Below are positions 9,429 through 24,400 of a stretch of DNA of 64,000 nt, in pieces. Origin of the DNA: Diplolepis rosae (lineage: Eukaryota; Arthropoda; Insecta; Hymenoptera; Diplolepididae); assembly GCA_030998225.1 (NCBI GenBank), contig JAPYXD010000581.1, positions 1,054,001 through 1,118,000 on the forward strand. The letters run 5' to 3'. A model generated the notes under the pieces. That model was not told the DNA's origin. It saw nothing but the letters and a program-made list of their open reading frames with translations, and did no database searches. The position numbers and the translations under genes are program-made. Position 1 is the first letter of the stretch; each line of letters begins with the position of its first letter.

Positions 9429-12400
9429 CTGAAACAAATTTTTAATTAAACACGTTAAACTAGTTGAATCTGTCGTGTTTTGTTTCGAGTAATGCATCTT
9501 ATTTTTTTTTATAGCAGGTCATAAAGTGGATTTTATTGCACCGTACCACGCAAACAAATACATTTTTAACACCCCCCCCCCTCACCCCCTTGTTGGAAAA
9601 AACTCGAGTATGACACGGGAAAAACATTCATTTTGCTCGTGTGGTCATTACCCTCGTTTTGATCGGGCATCAAACTTCACATCCGCAAAATAAATTTTTT
9701 TTCTCTAGTTGCACAATATTATTTTTCGTAGCAACTCGTTTGAGAATTTGATTTGATGTAACTTTAGAGCGCGTCGAAACTGCGATTTTTAATCCTCATT
9801 TTAGAGTTTTAGTCCTAGGGTTGGAAATCGTAGTTTTAACCCGCTCTACAGGTACCGAAAATCGGATTTTCAAAAGAGATGATATGAAATAACACGTAGA
9901 TCAATAATTCCCGGAACTGACACATAGATGGCGTTGCCAAGAAATGGTCTGTATTATTTTTCATGAGTACCAACCTTCAAAAGATACCTGCCAAAATTTC
10001 ATGACATTCTGATGTTTGTTCCACGAGTTACAGTGACTTAAGTGACGCCAGTCTTGATATTCTCAAAACAATGGATTCGAAATAATTTCGTGTGTTGATT
10101 TATCATTGATTTTTGATGAAAGAAAAAACACAGTGCAAGCTCAGCAATGGCTTGAAAAGTGCTACGGGGACTCTGCTCCATCAAAATAACCATTTTTCGG
10201 TAGTATGCGGAGTTTAAACGTGGTCGTACAGACACTGAAGATGCTGAACGCTCCGGCCGGCCAAATAAGGTAGTTACGCCGGAAACCATAAAAAAGTCCA
10301 CCAAATCGTTTTCGAAAACCGTAAATTAAAATTGCGTGAGATAGCTGACACCTTAAAGATATCATACGGCAGTGTGTACGCTATTTTGCATGAACATTTG
10401 TCTATGAGGAAGCTGTTGTCAAAGTGGGTGCCGCGTTTGGATCAAAAACGACAACGTGTCGTTGATTCCGAGTGCTGTTTGGAGCTGTTTCGCCGAAATA
10501 AACCGAATTTTTGCGGCGGTATGTGACAATGGACGAAACCTGGATCCATCACTACACTCCGGAGTCAAAGCGGTCGACCAAGTGATGCGTTTGAAGAACG
10601 AAATCGGTGAGAAACGGCTCCAAATGAAGAAGATAAAAGTGCTCTTTCAACAAGACAATGCGCTGTGTCACAAGTCGCTCGCTACCATGGCGAAATTAAA
10701 TGAATTGAGCTTCGAATTGTATCCGCGCCCACCATATTGTCTGAATCTGGCCCCCAGCGACTACTACCTGTTTGCAGACCTCAAAAAAATGCTCCAAGGA
10801 AAGAGATTCTACTCCAACGAGGAAGTCATCACCGAAACGAACGCTTATTTCTAGGCCAAGGATAAACCGCTCTACAAGAAAGGTATTGAAATGTTACAGA
10901 AGCGCTGGACTGATTGTGGTGCTTTTGAAGTAGACTATGTTGGTGAATAAAGTCGAGTTTTGCCAAAAAAATGTGTTTTTCCTAGTTAGTCCCGGGACTT
11001 ATTGATCCACGTGTTAGTATGTCACATTACAAGGAATGAAACACAGCGATTATGTTTTATTTCGAATAATTCATATTCTTTTTCATAGAGTCTCTTTTAA
11101 AAATTCGATTTTTGGTACCTGTAAAGGGGGTTGAAAATTCCTGTTACAACTCGCCCTACAGCTACCGAAAATTAGATTTTCAAAAGAGGCGCTGTGAAAT
11201 AGCTATTTGTTTTACTAGTGGGGAAAACGAGCAATTACCAATGAGTGTAAAGTTTGCAAAATGAAACGATGGCGAATGCTACAATCACACGAATTGACAA
11301 TCGCTTGTTTCTCACGAGTGAAACACGTTATTTTTTCCAACACGTCTAGTGACAATTGTACTTGCTCCATCTGTTTTGAGACGGGAAAATCTCAACAGTT
11401 GTGAGAGTAGCCATTTTCCCGCCTCAAAACAGATGGCGAAAGTACAATTTTCACTAGACGCGTTGGGAAAAGGTATTTTTTATTGTAATTTATATAAGTA
11501 AGTTATAACCGAATGCATCGCCTGTTCCTCTGATCCCAGTTGGACACAAAATTGACCCAAACATGTGTTTGCATTGCATTTTAAAGCATTCGCTACGGAT
11601 GTACAGGTCTTCATAAACGATTGTCCTGAAATAGTATATTGCATTACAAGGGATGAAATAAAGTGATTCCACCGAGTCTGCAGATTGTTGCCCCAGCGAA
11701 GCGAGGGCTGCAATTCTCACTCGTTGAATCCGTTTTGTTTTGTTTCGAGTAATGTATATTATTTTTCATAGCAAGTCGTTTGAGAATTTGATTTAATGAA
11801 ACTGTAGAGCGCGTCGAAACTGCGATTTTTAACCCTACTTTTAAAGTTTCAGTCCTAGGGTTGGAAATCGCAATTTCTACCCGCTCACCTGGTACCAAAT
11901 ATCAGATTTTCAAAAGAGGCGCTATGATAACAGAGAATTACCCGCTTCTATATTGTTCCACCCTATCATCATATTTGTAAACACATTTTTCTCATTTCGA
12001 AATTGTGGCAAATCGGGTTCCGTCAAGAAAGTTACTTCATTTTCCAACTGAAAAAAAAAAAATTTATTACAATTTATAGAACATCAACATTAATATACAG
12101 ATTTCGTTACAAAAAATACATTCTCGTGGAGTGCAAACACGTTTATCTTATTGTTAGAACAAAATAACCAATATAACTCACGCAGTTTTTTTAATAAGAA
12201 ACGAATGAGATTTGAACGAATTACAGCATATATATAATAGTCGTTATATTTGGAATATAATAGAATCAGACACTGATTAAAATAATAATAATAATAATTT
12301 TTTCAAGCAGTTGCTTTTTGGAATGTGCAAGAACTGTTTGGTGAAAAAAATAAAGAGAAATAATAATATCTCTGAATGCAGAACAACTATACATTTATTA

Positions 12401-15400
12401 TAAATATTGACAAAATTTCGCAAAATATAATATTGTTATGTGAGGGGTTCAGAATTATAATGGCACACGTAGAAAAATCATTCGATAAACTTTATTAAAC
12501 TTTTGAGCAAATTTGAAGCATACCCTAGCGAACTGGATGAACGGTAGCCTTACGCTGTACCGTAAAGCTATCGTAAAGCTATCGTAAAGTAGCATTATAA
12601 CTCATGAATGAGGCAAAATAAACATTCAAAATGTTTTTATCCTTATTCTACGTTGAAAATAACGTTAACTGGTAATTGAAATATGCAATAATTTTATTTA
12701 TTTTCGCTAAAAATTTAAAAAAAACATAATACCTGTTATTGAAGGCAGTGCAGTGGTTCACCTTTTGTGGAACTTCTCCGTTAAAGTTGACCATTGGTTG
12801 GAGTGAGACACAACTATACTTTCATCTCACTCTAACAAATATTCAATCCTGACGGTGAAGACATGGAAAGTGATGAACCACTGCACTGCCTTGAATGACA
12901 GGTATTATGTTTTTTTCAATTTTTAGCGTAAATAAATAAAATTATTGCATATTTCAATTACCAGTTAACGTTATTTTCAACGTAGAATAAGGATAGAAAC
13001 ATTTTGAATGTTTATTTTGCCTCATTCATGAGTTATAATGCTACTTTACGATAGCTTTACGGTACAGCGTAAAGCTACCGTTCAGCCAGTTCGCTAGGGT
13101 ATGGACAAGTTGAAAATTACTAAATATCATTTTAATAATTTTTGACGTCCCAAATATTAAAGAATGCATCACAGTTTGGTAATATTCGTCAAAAATTATT
13201 ACAATAATATTAAATAATCTCCAACTTGTCCATTTGTCCCAACTTTGCTTAAACATTGAGTAAAGTTTCTAAAACTATTTTTCTCTGTGTGTAAGTCAGG
13301 AAATACTGTTCTTTGTAATTACTCTTCGAAGCTTACCTCAAATTATAAAATAATGTTACAAGATACATAAATTATTTTTATTTTTTTTTCACATTTATAT
13401 AATTGATTTTAAGTTATCTGTATTTTATAGTAATGAATAGTTATTTGAACCTATTTGTGAAGAATTTACAAAAATTTAATAATAATTTTTTTAATTTTTT
13501 GACTTACACCACTTTTGTTCTCAACCCCTCGTATGTCATTATTTGACAAAATAACAAATTGAAGAAGAGCGGCCTATGATAAAAATTCTTTTTCCCTTCT
13601 CTATATAGTTAAGTTTTTTGCTGAATATTATTAAACGTGATTTAATTGTCGTCAATCGTCATTTGTTTCGTTACATGAATGATAATTTATTACTATTATA
13701 TCTACACGATGAAAAATATTTGAAGTAATTTTATTCAACTTCCGATCAAAGGAACATAAGGACAAGTTAGAAGTTATTTAGTGTTATTGTAATTATTTGT
13801 AATGTGTTAAATGTTAAAAAAGGAATCAAATTTGAGTAAAATTCAGAAGTGTAGGGTGAAGTATGAAAACGTGCATTAAAAATTTCTGAATATATATATT
13901 ATTACTCGTATTATAATCATGAAAAACTAATCTTTCATTAAATCACAAAAAAAAGTAGAGCTCTCCATTCATTCTACTCTACGCTTCAATCGAGAGTTGA
14001 GTAAACCGTGAATCGCAAGACTTATTCCATGCAGTAATATAAGGAGACGTATCTTAGGCTGGGGAACCCGACTTGGATTGATCGTGGTTTTTCGGAATAA
14101 TTCGTGGAGTCGGGAAATAAAATAATTCGACTGGATGGAATTTCAGAGCCTCTGCTGGACGGAATCTGACATATTTTCCGGCTTTTTCACACATAACCAC
14201 CAATTTTAATGCTGACGATTTCGTGGATTTTCGGTATGTTTTATTTGAAAAGTAGTAGAAAGTTAAACGAGGATTCTACTTTGTTGGGTAAAAAAAATCG
14301 ATGATTTTTTAGGAATTGAGCCAAAACCAATGATCTGAAATACAAAAACCTGACATATTGTTAAGCTGTACCGATTTCTGTATATAATGAACCACGATCA
14401 TTTGATAATAATAGAAAACTAAAAAGTTATGCATTTTTCAAAAAAATTCTTCATTTTTTCCAAATTTTTTGTCACAAATTATTATGTAAAACGAGAAATT
14501 GTTAATATTTTTTGACGATTGTGGTTTACTTTTTGCACACAACCCTGATACACATTTGTGTCAAATTTGGTAACGATTGGTCAATTAGTACGTCTTGAAT
14601 CACTTCCGTTAGATCGAACAACGTGGTTTTAGATAAACGCATTTAAAGTTTTTAACCCATCAATGACCAAAAGACCGAAAAATGAAGCATAACTTCGCTG
14701 ATGTAGTTCAGATAGTTAAACATATCGTGAATACTTAAAACTCCACATAGTTATGTTCTCAAGGCCGCTTTACAAGATTTTGTTGTCAGAATGTTTGTTT
14801 TTTAATCAGATCATATAATATAGTGGCGTTTATAACAAAAAATCGCTAGGACCAGTTTCGCAGCTGCAGCGCGGTGCCTGTTATCTAACGGCCTGTAACT
14901 TTTGTATTTCAACAGATTTTGATTGAAATTCCAGGAGTACATTCTTAAAACATGTATCTATACGATAAGCAAAACAAAAAAAATCGATTTCTTTCACCTA
15001 ACAAAGTAGAATCCTCCGTTAAGTGCATTTATAGCCAAACATGTATAATTTTTAAAGGTAGTTACTTACTTTATTTTTCGACTTTTTAAACTTTCACTAT
15101 TTATTTCTTCTGTTTTTTATTTAATTGTTAACCTTTTTATTTTATTCTATGTAGTAATACTATTCTTATGATGATGATAGTGATAATTTTTTGCAAAACC
15201 TTTAACTGCGTTTTTCTCAAAACTGTGTTTTTTGAACTGGTGCCCACGATTCCGGCCCGTCTACTTGGCCGATTTGCCTACTTTTTTTTTAAATGTTCAG
15301 AAAACACCTGGCTATGGAATGACCCATGACCATTACTGTAAGTTAATATTTAACAACGTTATGACATAATTATTTACAAAAAACATGCGAAAAAAAAGAA

Positions 15401-18400
15401 AAAATGAAAAGTTGCACTGTTTGTTTATTTATGAAGATATTTTTTTGGTCAAGGGTCATGAGATAGCCATTCATGTGTACTTCAAAATAAAATTTGTTTT
15501 GTATGTTTCAGATCATCCACAATGGAGAAATCGTGGGCACCACTTTTAAACATGGCGTCCTATGTTCCCCTATATCTACACCGGATATTAACAAAAATTA
15601 ACAACCTAACTTTTTTTATACTCTCCATAACGTGTACTAAAACGTACAAAAATATTTTGACTACAGAATAAAAATTTGTGCAAAAATAAAATTCTTGAAA
15701 AAAAGGCCATTATTACCATAGTACCCCCTTAAAAAATGTCCCTTTTTTAAGTACCCTCTTAAAATACATGGTAGTGGACGTACTGTGGTTGTAAGGTACT
15801 CGGACTGCTCAGATCAAGGGTCTTGCTATACCTTTGATCTCGCGACACATCTTTGTATTAAAATTGTTCACGTTAAATTAGTAAATATATTAATTATGTG
15901 TATTTGAATAAACAGTGAACAATTATTTTAACCCCTGAACATTAAAATAAAATACAAAATCATGTGATGCTAAAAAAGGCAATTATTTTGTATTTAAACA
16001 GAAGGCCAAAAACCTTCGAAGACGCTGATGTTATTTATTATGAGCTGTTGAAACCGAACGAAACAATCAGTGGGGAACGGTATCGAAAGCAATTGATGCG
16101 TCTGAGCCGAGTACTGCGTGAAAAACGGCCACAATACAAGACATCGAAAAATGGCTTGATTTGTCGATAGCCTCAAAAGATGAACACTCTTACCGTAACG
16201 GTATTCGAGCTCTATCAGAAAGATGGGTAAAAGTTGTAGCTAACGATGGGTAATACTATAAATGATTCATATCTAACCATTTTTTTACAATCAAGTTGCA
16301 TTTTCATTAAAAAAAAACAGCGGGGACTTAGTTGCGCACCTAATACAATTACAGTTTACCAGTACTCTCTGAATCAAAAATAGTCGATTTCACTTATAAA
16401 CTAGTGATTTTAAAAATTCATCGTACTGCAATCGTGTTTGATTGTGTTTTGTCTGTTCGTCACGAAGCTTTCGTACATGCTCCGCAGTGTTAACCACTAT
16501 TTGTTTTTATGATTATCCACTAGTTTATATAATTTATTTTAAAATTTCACATAATCTAGTTATATAGATTCTGTAAGTTTAATAAATTATTGATTCATAA
16601 TTTTTTCTTAATTCATTTATAATCACTTCTTTAATTTTTACTCAAGTTTTTGAAATCAAATTGATTTTATGAAAATTTAAACAACAAAAGTCTTGATGAG
16701 TGTATTACATGAAATCTGAAAAATCTACACAGGATTTAGGTTTCACATGAATTTCTTAGGCACAATAATAATTTGGAATTAACATTTGTAAAATCCATAT
16801 TTTGAAAATATACAACAGAGAAAATCAGAAAACCTTCTTTTAAATATTTTACACAAGATACTTTTTGATAATAATGCAATTTTTAAATGTACATTTCAAA
16901 CTTTAGTTTCATTAAACCTTATACACAGTTATAATAAAAATGAATACTAAATATTAAACAATAGTTATATTATATACATCAACAACCATAATTATAATAA
17001 CTAATTGATTATACTAAGTTAAAAAAATATTTGTTGAACAATTTATGAAAAAGTTGACTTATTTTTACTTGAGTAAGGCTAAAAAATTTTATTGACGGCA
17101 CTTACTCTCACAAGATCTGAATAACTCATGCAGTCATTACATAAAAAAGTTCCAAGTTTTATGTCTCAGGATTGTAAGCGAGCGTGTGCGTGATTCGACG
17201 AAAGCGTATCGTATTCTATATAAGTGTTAGTTATAAGGTTTATATAGGTGAAGTTGTATATTTGAGTCTATTTGTGATGCAAAATATGATTGGCTACGAC
17301 TAATAGTGTGTATGTATTTGTATGATGTTTATGTATGTATGTCTCGAAAGACTAATAGCAGGCTTGAGGTAAGAATTTTTTTTTATGTAAGAGAACCATA
17401 CCATTGCCAGTTCAAATAATACGCCCGATCCTCATTTTACCCAACTACGGTTTGGAGCACCTCAAGCGTCGGTGATATACTTATACATTTCATATTAACC
17501 CATTGACGCATGTTGATGCCCTGTCGTCGACAACGTTTTGCTCAACTCCTTACTATTCCCTATGTAACGCTTATTGTTATTCATTTTGGGTGATGTAGGT
17601 ATTTATCAAATTCATTTCACCTGACTAGGGTTTAATAGATGTTCAAGTGTCCTTATGTCCCAAGTTTAATCGACAGAGTTGAGTAAAATTACTTCAACTA
17701 TTTTTCTCCGTGTGAGCATTTGCATTTTGAACAATAAATGATTTCTTATAAAGAAGAAAATTCACTTCAACAAAATATTACTTTTATTTTAATCAACTAG
17801 CGCAGTACAGTGTCGTGACTAATCATTCAGTAAATGAATCAGTACTAAAAATCTACACGGATTCAGTATTTGGCCAGTACTTATAATAAATTTTGTTTAA
17901 AGAGTTATTCAAATAATAATTTTTCATCTTTTGCGTCATATACACAGGGTGGGCCATTTAGCACTTGAAACTTGAATCGGCTAGAAAAAATAACTTATGG
18001 ATATTTTTTCAAAAGTATGGTTTTATTAGAAAATTTTCAGTACATTTTCCATTGTTTGGGCTTTAATCCCATGAATGGCGACTTCGATTTCGTGTTTTAA
18101 AGCCTCAATCGTCTCTGGATGGTTAGCGTAACACTCATTCTTAACAACTCCCCACAAAAAATAGTCCAACGGGGTCAAATCAGAGCTCCGAGACGGCCAG
18201 TTGACATCAGAATTTCGTCTGATTATTCGATTTTCGAAAACGGCGCGCAAAAGATCGATTGTTACGTTGGCTGTGTGGCAAGTGGTCACGGCTATTGAAA
18301 CCAAATGTCGTCCATGTCTTTCTCTTCAATTTTTGGGAACAAAAGTTCGTTGAGCATGGCACGGTAACGCTCGCCATTGACCTAACAGCGGTTCCTTGCT

Positions 18401-21400
18401 CATTTTTGAAGAAAAATGACCCAATGGTGCCACCGTACCCAAATCCGCACCAAAAAATCACTCGTTGTGGGTGCATCGCCTTCTCAATGATGCCGTTTAT
18501 TGACCTTATTGACCTTTTGCCCAAACAATCGAAAATGTACTAAAAATTGGTCTGATCGAATGGGGTACTGTGAGGCCAGCCGTGGCAGTCATTTGGATGG
18601 TGTGTTTCATTCTTAAATTGAAAGGTTCAATCTTTCTGATAAAACCAGACTCTTAAAAAAATATCCATAAGTTTTTTTTGTCTAGGCGATTCAAATTTCA
18701 AACGTTAGATGGCCCACCCTTTATTAGTAGAAATTTGGAAATATATTGAACACTTGGATTGTTGAAATACATATTTTTTTAACATCAAAATAATTGTCGT
18801 TTTAACAATGTCTGGATCTCTAAATATGCACGGTACTGCGCATAATTTGGCTATATTTTATAATATTCCAATTTAATGGTTCAAAAATAAAAATTAATAT
18901 CAATTCTCCTCCGTTTCCTCAATAAAACTAAAATTCTTTAATATTTTGACAATTTTTGCTAATGTCTCTTACTGTCAAAAATGCAAGCAAGTCTCCTTCG
19001 TTAACACTAATTCCATTGTACATCATTGGTTGAAAACTTTCAATATAGTATTTATTAGTGTGACTAGTAACTCCATTTCTGTCAAAATCAACATGTAATT
19101 TAGTATCGACTGTTTCTGACTCACCATACCTATAATTTACGTATAAAGTACATGATGAAAGATGTAATAATTATTATTATAATCGAGAGACATTTTGTCA
19201 AGTTTTCTTAAAGTTAAATTGTGTTTACTAGGTGTATACGCTTAAACCCGCTGTTTTTTAGTCAGGAAAACACATGTTTTTTCATAGAAAGCAATAACAA
19301 ATTTATTCAAAGTCCTTTTCCTTGCTAGCTACACATTTTTCCCATCTCTGGGGCAATGTGTCGATACCACGCAAAAAACATTCCTTCTCTTTCGAGGCAA
19401 ACCACTCAAGAAGCCACTTTTGGACATCTTCTTAAGAATCGAAGTGCTGCACAGTGAGCGTGTGACCCATTGACGAAAACAGGTGGTAGTCAGGAGGGGG
19501 CAGGTCTGGTGAATAAGCAGCATGGAGTAGCACCTCCTAGATGAGTGTCTCCAAGTAGTTTTCGACCATTTTTGAAGCGTGCGATGGTGCGTTATCGTGG
19601 AGGAAATCTTTCCCATGGCACGTAGACGCATGGAAATGGCTGGTTGAGTAACACCCAATTGAGGGCCTCCATGCAATAACCGTTTAGGTGCGGCGAGGGA
19701 TCTTCCGTTTCTCTTTTCGCAAGGCAAAAGTGCCGGAAAATATTGTCCCGGAGAAAAAGTCGGGAAATGAAGGAAAAAAAAGATGAGCTTATAGAACATT
19801 TAAAAATACACGAATTATGTTAAACAAATTTTTTGATTCATCTTGTCATTTACAAAATAAAAACTGGTTTACAAATCTCTTCGAATTCAATACTTTTTAT
19901 GTGCCATCGGCGCGCAAACTCGTTTTTTCGCTACAGTTAACTACTGTTAACATTGCTACTGCGCAATGTAGTACATTTCGCCAGAAAGGAATGAAATGCA
20001 AAAACTGAACTGCGCATGCGCCCATAGCCATGAAACGAAGCTCAATCCTTCTTATTCTTCTTCTTCTTCGTACAGCGTTAGCATCTTACTGGCAAAGCCT
20101 TGTACAATTGAACTACGCATGCGTCTACTAAAATCCATTACTACTACACAAGATCGATAAAATCAAAATGGCCGGGACTAGTCGTGACATATCAAGTGTA
20201 ATGACTAGCGCCGCAAACAACTACAATACTAGTTTAGATTCCAGTGTACGTATAAAAACTCGTATACGCACCGAAGTCACATAAAATAGAATACGTGCCA
20301 ATGCACACAATTCGGGTAATTCCGAGACTCGCGACAATGCTCGTTCCGCAATGACCCTCATTCTGCGCCTGGGCACGTAATGTACTATTTCGTGCTCAAA
20401 TCGTCAACATTTCACAAAATAGCTTACGCTGCTATAAAAGATAGTCGTGGTGATACGGTACGCGAAGCATTGTATCGCGAACGATGAAACATTGGAACAG
20501 ACGCTGGAAACAGCGATCGGCGCTATGTTACATAGATATTAAGATCGTGGCGACTTCTCTAGTGGAAAATTGGACTGATTCCAATGTTACATTGCCGCTA
20601 CTTCCAATATCTTTCGCTCCTCTTCTGCGTGTGAGAGAGAATGTTATTTTTGACGAAATTTGAGATAAGGTCGCATTAACTTAGAATCCAATCAAATATA
20701 AAAATCATTATACTAGAACACATTTGGTTGAAGATAATTCCAATTTTTTTCCGCTACTTTGCCTAGCGAAAAGAGAAACGGAAGATCCCTCGCCGCACCT
20801 AAACGGTTATTGCATGGAGGCCCTCAATTGCTCGGCAAGCATTTTTTGTGATTGGATATCGTCCTCGTCAAAAGAGCCTGCAATTGATGGTCCTCAACCT
20901 TCCTGGGCCGATTTTTACGCTTATTTGCACTCAGGTCAAAATTGCCGTCTGAACCGACAAAACCAATCTCTGCACGTTGTTTCCGATAAAGCACTATCGC
21001 CAGAAGCCTCCACAAGCATTCGATGCGATTCGGCAGTCGATTTCTTCAAATTGATGCAGAAAAGCAGAGCTTCCCGCAAATGCACTTTATCTGGCAAAAA
21101 ATTAGACATGATTACCAAAGGAAAAATGTATGTTGTTGTATGAAATTTCTGACGATGTGCAGTGATTAATATTGAAAGATCTCAAACTCATAAAAAAAGT
21201 ATAACGTATCCATGGTAGCTTAATACGCCCTCTTACGCCACCTATGAGCAAACAGCGGATTTATGCTTATACACCTGGTATTTTTTATAATAAAAGATAA
21301 TAAAGCATACGTTTCGAACCAATTTATAAAAGTATAGTGTCAATAATAAAAAAAATTTATATACAGTCTGCATCAGATGAGGGTATACACCAGATCTCTA

Positions 21401-24400
21401 AGATGGATTTATAGAATTAAAAAAAGCTTGTAGTATTTCAAAGTACATCAAATGTAAATTTTCCTCATTACCTAATAAATCGTCCAGTTTCCATGGTCGG
21501 CGAATATACGAGGTCTGTCCGGAAACAGTCTCGAAACAGTCCTGGAACTCACTTTTAGGGATGGCCTTGAGTACGCTCGTCGCATTATTTCAACCGTCGT
21601 TTTGTCATCGAATCGCTGTCCTTTGAGTGGTTTTTTGAGTTTCGGAAACAGCTAAAAGTCACAGGGGTCTATGTCGGGACTGTACGGAGGTTGTCGAAGC
21701 AATGCGATACTGTGTTTACTGAGAAACTTCTGCACAAGATTCGATGAATGCACTAGCGCGTTATCGTAGTGAAGAAGCTAACCACCGCACACACGCGAGT
21801 CATTCCTAGAATCTAGTTCAAAAATTCCCAAACAGTAATTTTCGGTATTCCGAGGTCATTTTCTAGTTCACGGACAGTTAATCGACGATCACCTTCAATC
21901 GCAACTCGCACCCGCTCAATATTATCCAATGTTTTTGTCGTGGAAGGTCGGCCAGAACGAGAATCACTATCAACAGAAGTGGGGCCTCCTTTTAAACGAT
22001 TATACCACTCTTTTATTCGTGTTTTGCTCATACACTCATTCCCAAAGGCCTTCTGCATCATCTAAATAGTTTCCGAACTCGTTTTTCCGAGTTGGAAACA
22101 AAATTCAATTCAAATTCGTGGATATTGTTTTTCAGTCATTTTTAACATTCACAAAATCCGCCGAACTCAAAAATAGCTTTGTAAACAAAGACACGCTGCG
22201 CATGAACTATACGTCCGGCAGATGTCAGCAAGCAACCTATAGGTTCGTGAGGCTTTACTATTGACGTTCATGCCCCGCAGAGGTCGCTCGAACACTATGG
22301 CGCGGATGGCCCGATACTTTCCGGACAGTCCTCATAGTTTAACATCATCTTGGCATAGTTTCAACGAAATTTTTGGCATAAGGTACAGGGAGCGGTCTCC
22401 ATATTTGACGAACTTCGTGAGGGATCTGCTTCAAGTTGGAAGAATATTTCCTATAAAGTCTCTTGTTTATTATAGACCACACATTCTCAATTAGATTGGC
22501 ATCAGGAGACTGTAAAGGTCAATCCAAGGTTGCTTGAAGAAGAACCCTAAAGATCCACCTTTATTGGGTTTTCAGCATTGCGCTACAACACTCGTTTTCC
22601 ACGAAGAGACCAGGCATGCTTGGAGTGTATCCATGCCAAAAATGATGCCTTGTCGGTAAAGATTACGTTGTTCCAATTCATAACGGTATAGTCCATTCAC
22701 TCCATTCGTTTTCCCACGTGACGTTGGCTGAGCGACGATTTCTGTAGCATGCCTCGCCATCTGAATCCCAACTCTTGCAAGCTGCGTTTTATTGACATTA
22801 GACCCACCTTACATTTCTTTCACAAGAGTTTTTTTTTTAACTTAGCGCAAAGTTAGTCAAAAAACTGCTTCGAACAGCTTTATGGTAGCCTTATCCTTGC
22901 CCATGTTCTGGCTCGAGTTTTCCCGCGCTCCGGAAGACCATCCACATTTTTCGTAGTTTTGAACCTCGTAACGCGCTTCTGAATGAATGCTCTTAAGAGT
23001 GCAATATAGTTAGCAGCCTCTCTGTGAGACATTTTAGGGCCTTTTAGATGAGAACACAAAAAAAACTCCTCGAAACGTTCCCAATACACAGCACTCAGGT
23101 TGAATTTCCACTATTCTGCTTCAAAACATAAACGTCACTAGAAGGTTTATTAGATGACGAAATAGGGGACTATCTTCACTACCGGAAACCCCCAGAACGA
23201 GCCGCCTCTTGTGTTCGGGACCTTCTGTTACTGTGCATACGCGCTTGCGATACAGACTGTATATGTATTAATAACTTTTTAAATGCACAAAATACAACTT
23301 TTTTCCAACTTTTTATTTTTATAAAATTTGAGCACATTACAAAAAGTAAGCACAAATGACTTTGAATAGATAACTACATATTCCGAAGGTAAAATACATG
23401 TTTCAATTCTTAATAATGATCATAGTCTTTTATTTGAGTTAACTTTCTATAACAACATATACATTGTATTGGATCTAAAACTTAATTCGTGCGGTTTTTT
23501 TTCAAAATTTGAACGTTTATTTAAGAAAAACATGTACAATAGTATAATTTAAAGTATTGCTCATCTGAAGCTATGACTTTTTCCCATCTTTCTGACAATT
23601 TGTGGATTCCATCCCAAAAGAACCGTATTCCAGTGAGGGCGTTCTGCATCGTCCGGAACAAATGGTAGTCAGAAGGAGCAAGGTCTCGGCTATAAGGCGG
23701 GTGGGGTAAAACTTCCCATCCACTGTTTTCCAAATAGTTCTTAACCAGAACAGCAAAAGGGGGGCGAGCGTTGTAATGATGGAAAATTATTGCCTCGTGT
23801 CTGGTCGCATGTTTGGTCGCATATTCCAGGCGTTTTTCGGCTATTGCTCTCTTCAAACGGATTAATTATGTTCAGTAGCGTTCTACATTGATGGTTTTAT
23901 CTGCTTTTAGCAGCTCATAATACTACACACCCTTCTGATCCTACCAAATACAGAGCATTAGCTTCCTGCCATGGATATTCGGCTTTGCCGTTGATTTGGC
24001 TGGTTGGCCGGGTTTCACATATGATTTTTTGTGCTTGGGGTTCTCGTAATGGATCCATTTTTCATCACCAGTAACAATCCGATGCAAAAATGACTTCTTT
24101 TTGTGGCGTTCCAGCAGCATTTTGGACATGCAAAACCGCCTTTCAACGTCTCTCGGCTTGAGTTCATGTTGGAACCCAATTTCCTTGCTTTTGAATGTAT
24201 TCGGTTGCTTTTAAACGTTTTGAAATGGCTGCTTGAGTGACTCCCAAAGATTCTGCGAGCACTTCTTGTGTTTGGCAACAATCTTCATCGAGTAATGCTT
24301 CCAGTTCTTCATCTTCAAACTTTTTTGGCTGCCCAGGACGTTCTTCGTCTTCCAAGCCAAAATCACCACTTTTAAATCGTGCAAACCACTTTTGGCACGT

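Larger units (their letters stand above)
13704..17714. mobile_element. Possible 4 kb element with CACGGAGAAAAAT ends
   Basis: The left sequence GAAAAATATTTGAAGTAATT (13710-13730) is matched in inverted form by the right GAAAAATAGTTGAAGTAATT (about 17690-17709), with homology continuing about 75 bases inward. It contains a TTAA-flanked element, an orphan fragment of that family and a mariner remnant. No target duplication was found, so these could be two independent MITE copies in opposite orientation. Confidence 0.4.

Noticed and set aside
11490..11720. Alternative frame through SPH-A exon 5 ending in SILCPTGIRGTGDAFG
   Set aside because: At first it looked like a better protease match implying a frameshift, but its phases disagree with both neighbouring exons, while the other frame matches SPH-B LGQFC and spacing exactly.
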